Origin: Triglochin maritima
Lineage: Eukaryota; Streptophyta; Magnoliopsida; Alismatales; Juncaginaceae
Length of the DNA: 64,000 nt
NCBI GenBank assembly: GCA_963682175.1
Contig: OY821777.1
Coordinates: 2,373,501 to 2,437,500 of the forward strand
Direction of reading: 5' to 3'
Shown here: piece after piece, positions 56,221 through 64,000 of the stretch
Layout of the letters: each line of letters begins with the position of its first letter
How positions within the stretch are numbered: the first letter of the stretch is position 1
Notes under the pieces: generated by a model
Databases searched by the model: none
What the model saw: the letters and a program-made list of their open reading frames with translations, nothing else
What the model was told of the DNA's origin: nothing
Position numbers and translations under genes: made by a program

Positions 56221-57532
56221 TGAAATAATCATAAAAAATAAAATTGACAAAATATAAAACTTGAAAACTTATTTGGGATCATATGAGAAATGAAAACGGT
56301 ACCACCAACACTGTTTTTATTCATTAGAAAACATGTTACGATTGTCGTTTTTAATAATTAAACCGGCAATCGAAATACCGTTTCCAACATGTAGAAAACG
56401 GCATTGCCATTGTTGTGTTTACCTTTTACAATATTAAGTATTATTTCAAGTTTCAAATTCAGCTTTAAAATCTTTCACATTTTTGCCAGAATTTCCCGAG
56501 ATTGAAGTGAAGATTTGCAATGACAAATTCCCAAAGAGATGCTCAACATGAAAATTCCAACTCCAAACACCAAAGACATCCACAATAATGTTATAATCCT
56601 GACTCTTGATTATATTTTATATAAAAACTTATTTGGTAGAACCAGTTCAAACCTCAAATCATTCACAATCACGCTAGAAAACACAACATTTCAGATATTA
56701 CTATTGTCAACCATCAACAAGATGATGTGATTTCAAATGCCAATCCAATTGTTCCATTCTATCTATCAGTTCAAGATTGGATCAAACCAAGGACCGAATT
56801 CACTTACTTACGTACCGTACCAAATTGGTCGGTTTCGGTCTAGTATGCGACCAAACCAATGTAGATTGAAATTATTTAGTTTATATTTTTATACGAAATA
56901 CAATATTAACAATGTTGTTTAAATCATAAAAAGTTATGATATAAATTGTCATAAATACTACAATTACTTATTATAAGTTGTAGATTAGGTTAAATCTAAG
57001 AAATATATGATATAAATCTTATTAATATTGAGAAAAACTTAAAAAATACATAAATATTTTTTTTCCAGATTGGATCCCGAAACCTAGACGAGATCGGACC
57101 ATACTCGAATTTCCAAAAAATTCGATACAAAACACCGGACCTAATGGAATCCGAACCGATTGATCAAGTTCGGTCCCAAAAAAAATCCAAACCGAATTTT
57201 GCTCATCCCTATCACACAATACACTTTCTTTGTACTTTTAAAACAATAAAACGTATAAGTTCACAATACCAACTACATTGTGAGGCCCAAGATCACAATG
57301 TTCCAAAAAAGTCCATAATAAGTTAAGGAAGTACTTAATAATTATAAAAGGTGAAAACAACATCACACAAATCGTTTTCTACTAGACGTAAATGCTAATG
57401 AAAACGGCAATGCTAATTTTATTTTTTACTGTATAAAAACGGTCTTGAAGGTGCCGATGTCATTTATTATATTTCCAAATATGTTTTCAAGTTTTATATT
57501 TTGTCAATTTTATTTTTTCTACGATTATTTTA
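56221..57532. mobile_element. Foldback-like element with ~60 bp inverted ends
   Basis: AATAAAATTGACAAAATATA, then AAACTTGAAAAC, at 56238-56270 recurs inverted at about 57480-57515 within a longer, roughly 90% similar repeat. Inner segments (GAAAACGG and related) also pair. The 56790-57215 interior has ACCGAA/TTCGGT-rich sequence typical of an additional small DNA element. No transposase and no clear target duplication were found. Confidence 0.6.
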
Positions 57533-57650
57533 AATTCATTTCCACATTTTTACTCTTAAGAATTTTGTGAGGAAACTACACGACCTAAAATATCTTAGTT
57601 TAGTTATCAATTCGTTGATGTTTACCTTGGATATGTGAATTAAGTATTTC

Positions 57651-58456
57651 TGTGGGAAAATTAGTCAAACGGTCGACCGATAGAAGTTCGGTCCACCGAT
57701 ATTGCAGTTTTACGTCCAAGACAAAGTGCATGGTTATTTTCGATCGACCGGTCTTTCTCAATCGATCGATCTGTTTGATGTCTGGACGTCCTGAACAAGG
57801 TGTCTGGACACGTCCAGACGACCGAATGTTCTTAGTCGGTCGATCATGTCTGCATTCGGAGGTTCATGACAAGTGCTTGGAAATTTCCTGTCGACCGGTA
57901 TATCTCACTCGGCCGACCGGTTGGACTGTTGTGAGATTGCCTGAAAATTTTCGGTCGACCAAAGGAACACGACGGTCGACCGGTGGAGCTCCGGATCGTG
58001 CTGCAGTTCAAGTTCAGTCGACCTTCCAGAACGGTTTTGCCCACGTTTTGTAGTTCTCTCCACCTCATTTTTTGTGCAATTAATACTTGTATTGACCTAG
58101 TATATAAAGGTAATTTCGTCCCTTTTTGTATAATCATTTTTAATATCATTTGCTTTACATTTTGAGAGAAAGAGATAGAACATCCTTGTGTGGATTCGAT
58201 ACGAGCAAATTCAACCGGGTTTCTTCGACGGTTCGTTCGTGTGTTCTGTAAGTCTCTCTTGTAATTTATTTCTCTATAGTAGATTGAGGTTGTGTCGTTT
58301 GTGGTTTTCCCGCATTGAATTTTCACGTTAAATCTTGTGTCTTGCATGTTTTGCGTTGTTTGGTGTTGGTGATTTGCATCATTTGTGTTGTTTTTCTTCT
58401 ATCGGATTTGTTATTTCGTTCCACTGTGTATTTTGGATTGATTTTATTTCCTAACA
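57651..58456 (+). mobile_element. Probable solo LTR (Copia-like ends)
   Basis: Starts TGTGGGAAAATTAG and ends TTTCCTAACA, the inverted TGT/ACA form of many Copia LTRs. It contains a TATA-like GTATATAAAGG near 58099 and the motif GAGAGAAAGAGATAGAACA near the 3' side. The 5' half is rich in GGTCGACCG motifs. No second LTR or coding region is nearby, and no 5 bp duplication is visible (ATTTC against TAATT), so borders are uncertain. Confidence 0.45.
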
Positions 58457-58495
58457 TAATTAAATTGAGACCATCCCCTGGATTGTGGTCTTTTA

Positions 58496-59031
58496 GAGCA
58501 TCCCTTAACGGGTGCAAAACACACCTCACGACCGGTCATATGTGACCGGTCATCTTTGACACCCTCTTAACGGGGGAAAACAAAGGGGCAAAGATGCCCA
58601 GGTCACTGCCCCGGGCGTTGAAACGCTCGGGTCGACGACCTGGAATTCCCGGGTCGTCGAATAAAATAATATTAAATTTTGTTTTTTGTTTTTTGTTTTT
58701 TTTGTTTTGATTTTTAGAATTTTTTGTTTTAGTTTTTTAATTTTTTTTTTGAAAATACGTTTTATAATTGTTTAGATTTTTTAGAAATTTTTTTAATTTT
58801 TTTTAAATTTTTACCAAGATAGACTCCGAAATGATGTGGAGGAGAGAGATAGGTTGTTGTGGGTTATGTTGGGTTGTGGTTAAGAGGTGAATAGTGTAGG
58901 AAAGAGAAGAATGTGGGTTGAGGAAAGAGAAAGTTGATATGGAAGAGAGAGAAAGTTGATTTTGAAGAGAGAGAGTGCTGATGACCATGTCGTCTAGGTC
59001 ATGATTAGTGATGAACTTAATGTTATCGCCC
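58496..59031. mobile_element. Non-autonomous Harbinger-like element, copy 2 (inverted)
   Basis: Starts GAGCATCCCTTAACGGG after TTA. It contains CACGACCGGTCATATGTGAC and CGGGTCGACGACCTGG palindromes and the complement of the pyrimidine-rich block of copy 1 (CTCTTCCATATCA, TCAACCCAC, AACCACAACCCA). The right border is approximate. Confidence 0.6.
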
Positions 59032-62000
59032 TACTCCCTTCTTATTGAGGAAGTATTTGAATGGTAGGGAAAGGTACGGTACGTAAGAGGAAAATGTCAA
59101 CTGCTAACTAAAACATCAACTTAAATACTCTTGTAATTCAACTTATCTCTTCTTCGGGAAAGTAGTGCGGAAATAATTTAAGTACAACGGATCACAAACA
59201 CATTCACGAGATGTTTTTATCAACTTGCACGTATTTATTACACTATTTTTTGTAGGCTATCGATCACTCTCCCACCAAGAAAGAAGCCGACCTGCCTATT
59301 ATTAATCCCACGACCAGACGGTCCAGACCCACAAAGAAGTAACAGTCAATCTTGAACCACAAAAATATTAAATTGATGAAGGTAAACTCTAAACACACAT
59401 CATTAATGCTTTAAACTTAATTGCAGCTCAAAAACTATTTCAGGACATCACTAGTCATGTGTTGACGGAAAAAAGGAACAACCCATGGCGAAGAATTAAC
59501 TTTTTGACCATCTAAAACAATCAAGCAGCCTCGCTACTTCATTACTACATAAGACAAAGAATGGTTTGTTAGTGCCTAATCTTCTTTACTATAATTTGTA
59601 TGTGATAACCAAAAGTTCCAATGGATGACGAGGTGGGAGGCTTGTCTTACTCAGATGGTTTCGTCTCGGAATTAGGTTCTCCTTAGACTTGTACGTACAA
59701 ATAGATACAAAACCAAAGTGAACATTGGATATTGAATTTAGGTTGGATTAAGAACAATGAAGGTGATGATACATGCCAATTACTTTTGGCTTCATTCGCG
59801 AATAAGCTATTTGCTGGTATTATTAGAGACGTAAGCTCAGATTTTTTTTTAAAATGGTGGTCGGTGGATGAAGATTTGTTGCTTTTATGTCGAAAGAATG
59901 TTAGCTGACTATCCAATGTGAGATCATTCGTCTTAATATTTATTTGCAAAATTAATTGAGATAGAGTGAAGGTAAAGGCGTATCATATTTTATCACCTGC
60001 CGCAATATCATTTGATATATATTTAACATATTCAACGTAAGGTCGTTCTCCCAAAAAAAAAACTATTATATATCATTCTACAATATTTTAGGGAAGGGAC
60101 ATAACTTCGGAGTTTGGTCTGAAATGAGTTTAGATAACTGCGTTAACTCTTCTTACGTAGTTTCAAACGCATCTTCATCTAGCAGAGGGTCGGTCAACCA
60201 AGTATGCGTTTTACTGGGTTTTCTTTTCTTCCTTTCTAGACCCCCGTTTTATACGGGTCTCTTAAAGTTAGCTTGTTGCAATTTGGAATTACATATCACC
60301 CTAGTCCCTTATCTAATTTAATCACTTATTACTAAACAGTGTCTTTGATCTCATAGCTTAGACGTCAAAAACGAACACTTCAAAACTAATTCCTGACATT
60401 TTGATGCAATCATAAAAGGCAATGACAAGAATATTTCAAGTATTGCACTTTAGCATTTATCCCAAATAAGAACTTGTTGTGATGGATATTATATGAGACG
60501 TTGAATCCACGCGTTCAGCGCAGCCTATTAATAATTTGGTTTTTATAGAAAAATGACATTAAACCTAGTAACAAAAAACATTTTAAAATTAGACATGCAA
60601 CATTGGATCCACGCATGTGTACTTCCCCAGGTTGACAATTTTGGTCGTTGTTTTCCCACCAAGAACAGAAAAAACGGTTACTTACACGGTTCTTCCATTG
60701 ACTAATGTGAGGATGAATAATTCTCCCTTTTGTATAAATGCCAAGGACACATAAGACAACTTGAAAGATTTGGGAAGGAAAGCAAACCAAAGAAGGAAGC
60801 TTTTCTTTTTCCCGTGAATGGAGAACTAACCATTAATATTATTTAGCAAGACTGAGAATGGATCGCAATTCGCAGAAGCAATTCAAAAGTTTAGATTGTC
60901 AAAAGTTTGTTGCTTTTACCACTTCTGAGTTCTGATAGCTTTGGAATTTTGGATGTCTTTAAATATTTGAATCAGGTTTAGTTTTTTAAGTAGGGAAATT
61001 TACATAATCAAGTTAAATAGATTTAACAATTTACATAAGATCTCCTAAACTTCTTTGCGTCTTCCACACCCCCAACCGGCACCCCGCTTTAAGTTTCTCC
61101 TTGACTCGTTTAACTATTATTATCTATTATTGTAAGGAGGTGACGATGATTCAACATTTTTTTTTCAAAAAAAAAATACTAAAATATATTATTTTATATT
61201 AATTTGTTGTCACAAAAAGTAATTTTTGATTCAGACGTGAAAAATATTAAGCAAAGATATTTTCGAAAAAATAATTAACAGAAGAGTTCTTTGATGTTAA
61301 CAAGATAAAAGCAATGTTCTTCACCTGATTAGTTTGGAAAGAGATTGAGAAGTTTTTGTACTTAGTTGAAGTGGAAGATATCCTCTAGCAGTACTGTGCC
61401 AATTGTTTGATAGGTGCATCAATTATTGATTCTGCGACCAATTAAGTAGCAGAGCCACTTCCCACCACAGCGATCTTTTGAATATTGTCGAGCTTATTTT
61501 GCCAGAGAAATTAACCATAAAAGTCTTTCTCACAGGACAAGTTGGTCGGACTATGTGATATGTCAATGTGGGACATTGGATGAGTAATTGTTGGTCGAGA
61601 ACTAATTAAAGATCGAGGTTCACCATAATTTCTTTAGCTCTTTTAATACCTTGAATTAAAAAAATCACGACAACGTAGGATACTAGGACAGTCTACCCCA
61701 CCACAGTCTATTAAATATTGTGATACACTTGACAACTTCATTGTAATATATATAGTAACTATGGAAATGTAATTTAATTAATGAGCAAAGTTGATGTGGA
61801 AAGATCATTTGTAGAGACGCATGTCCACAAACATACATCACAATGACATTTTAGTGCACAATTGTCCACTTATAAAAGCATACGTTTAATTTTAATTTTG
61901 GTTTTATCTGCCGTCCAAGCAAGTCCGGCACCAGATGTTTGCTGAAAAGGTTATAGTCTACATGAATTTTTCGTGAAAATCTTATCTTCTCTGGGACGAA

Positions 62001-62867
62001 AATATATGCGTAACGTACGTTGAATAGTAACTAAAAAGCCACGTAGAGTGAAAGCTGCTCATGAAAACTTTACTATTGTAATACACACCTGTCATCTAGA
62101 GAGATGTAAAGCTAGGAAGATTAAAAAGAAAACGAACATTATCAGCATAATATATTATAGAGCCCACCTTCAACGATTGAAGTACTCAGAACAAAGTCGA
62201 CACTGCGATTTTAGTACAAGTCTATAACTTAGAATATATATATATATATATATATGTCTTTTGACCGCGCGTTACACTAATTGATTCAACATTAAGTAAT
62301 CATATATAAGTATATTGAAAAAAATAACATCGATAATTTTACAAGTCTTTCCTTCAACGTAATACACACTAGTACACTACACTTACAAACAAAACACCCT
62401 AATTCAAAACATGACCTCAACTTAGTTGAGTAAATAACAAACAGACAATGAAGAGAGAGAATTTAAAAGACGTATCAAAACTCGACCATTCACCAAAGCA
62501 GCTATAATTCTTTTTAAAAAAAGCATTATATAATATTTAGTTAAAATCACATGGTAGGATCATTCCTGATCGTGGCTAATCCAATCCAAGAATACGAAGT
62601 TAATCCCAACTCCCAATTGGCGGTCATAATTACGTTGTGCTTTTGAAACTGTCTGTTCACACGTATGTGGAGATTCTTCTGTTGGAGACAAATTGCACAC
62701 GTAACACCACACACCACGCACCAACTAGGCCCAGAAATCCGAACACCACCACATCGAATCCATGCGGATCCAATTCCCGAATCCAATCAAGTTCCAAATC
62801 ACACACACACACACAGAGTCTCATCATTTATCATTCGAAATCATACAAGCTAAATCGATCTCCTCCC
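59032..62867. other. Long AT-rich intergenic region
   Basis: Nearly 4 kb with no recognisable gene. Contains an (AT)11 microsatellite at about 62234-62255. Short frames on both strands do not resemble any family I know. Confidence 0.45.
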
Positions 62868-62874
62868 TATAAAA
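62868..62874 (+). promoter_or_regulatory. Likely TATA box of the CKX gene
   Basis: TATAAAA lies 73 bp before the CKX start codon, a spacing that fits a short 5' UTR of about 40 bases. Confidence 0.55.
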
Positions 62875-62916
62875 CTCCGACCTCTCCCACTAACTCGATC
62901 CCCCACCTATAATTAA

Positions 62917-64000
<1,084 letters not shown>

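Noticed and set aside
60515..60790. Minus-strand frame of 91 codons in the 59-62.9 kb intergenic region
   Set aside because: No domain, no neighbouring exons and ordinary AT-rich composition.

Overview
The window is nuclear DNA from a flowering plant. It carries intron-rich eukaryotic genes for plant-specific proteins (a chloroplast NDH-complex subunit and a cytokinin dehydrogenase), AT-rich introns, and a dense, partly young load of plant transposon families (MULE, hAT, PIF/Harbinger, Athila-like LTR, LINE, SINE). I cannot place it below the level of angiosperm.

Five host genes form the backbone. (1) RPS3, 40S ribosomal protein S3, on the minus strand at 1-2338, with its 3' end outside the window. 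Its long third intron holds two similar segments that fold like H/ACA snoRNAs. (2) PEX10, a peroxisomal RING ubiquitin ligase, minus strand, 7890-17580. All 11 coding exons can be assigned, and a 2.7 kb hAT element sits in intron 2. (3) ndhU, a J-like NDH subunit, plus strand, 34316-37096, with a one-base problem at the start of exon 3. (4) A DWNN-RING-zinc-knuckle protein of the RBBP6/PQT3 group, minus strand, 41457-49977, 15 coding exons, with SINE, LINE and MITE remnants in its introns. (5) A cytokinin dehydrogenase first exon, plus strand, 62947-63645, resembling the cytosolic CKX7 type.

Transposons fill the space between and inside these genes. MULE-1 (2606-7032) lies just upstream of RPS3. 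It carries a transposase and a plant-mobile-domain (PMD) gene facing each other tail to tail. MULE-2 (18525-34180) has the same two-gene, tail-to-tail layout but belongs to a different transposase lineage. It is a nest: a 7.3 kb LTR retrotransposon with gag and protease but no polymerase split its transposase gene, and a small minisatellite-bearing MULE (element A, 32439-34076) inserted upstream of that transposase. MULE-2 ends only 135 bp before the ndhU start codon. A relative of element A in opposite orientation (element B, 37764-39738) lies downstream of ndhU and carries a FAR1-domain fragment with a fresh internal duplication. Target-site duplications could be read directly for MULE-1, MULE-2, the hAT element, the LTR element, elements A and B, and the Harbinger element at 51389-52856.

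The most notable themes are the repeated MULE plus PMD architecture, GC-rich palindromic arrays near the ends of elements from several unrelated superfamilies, the snoRNA candidates, the ndhU exon 3 lesion and a 9-mer present three times at successive insertion boundaries. From 52.9 kb to 62.9 kb I recognise no host gene, only repeats and unassigned sequence.
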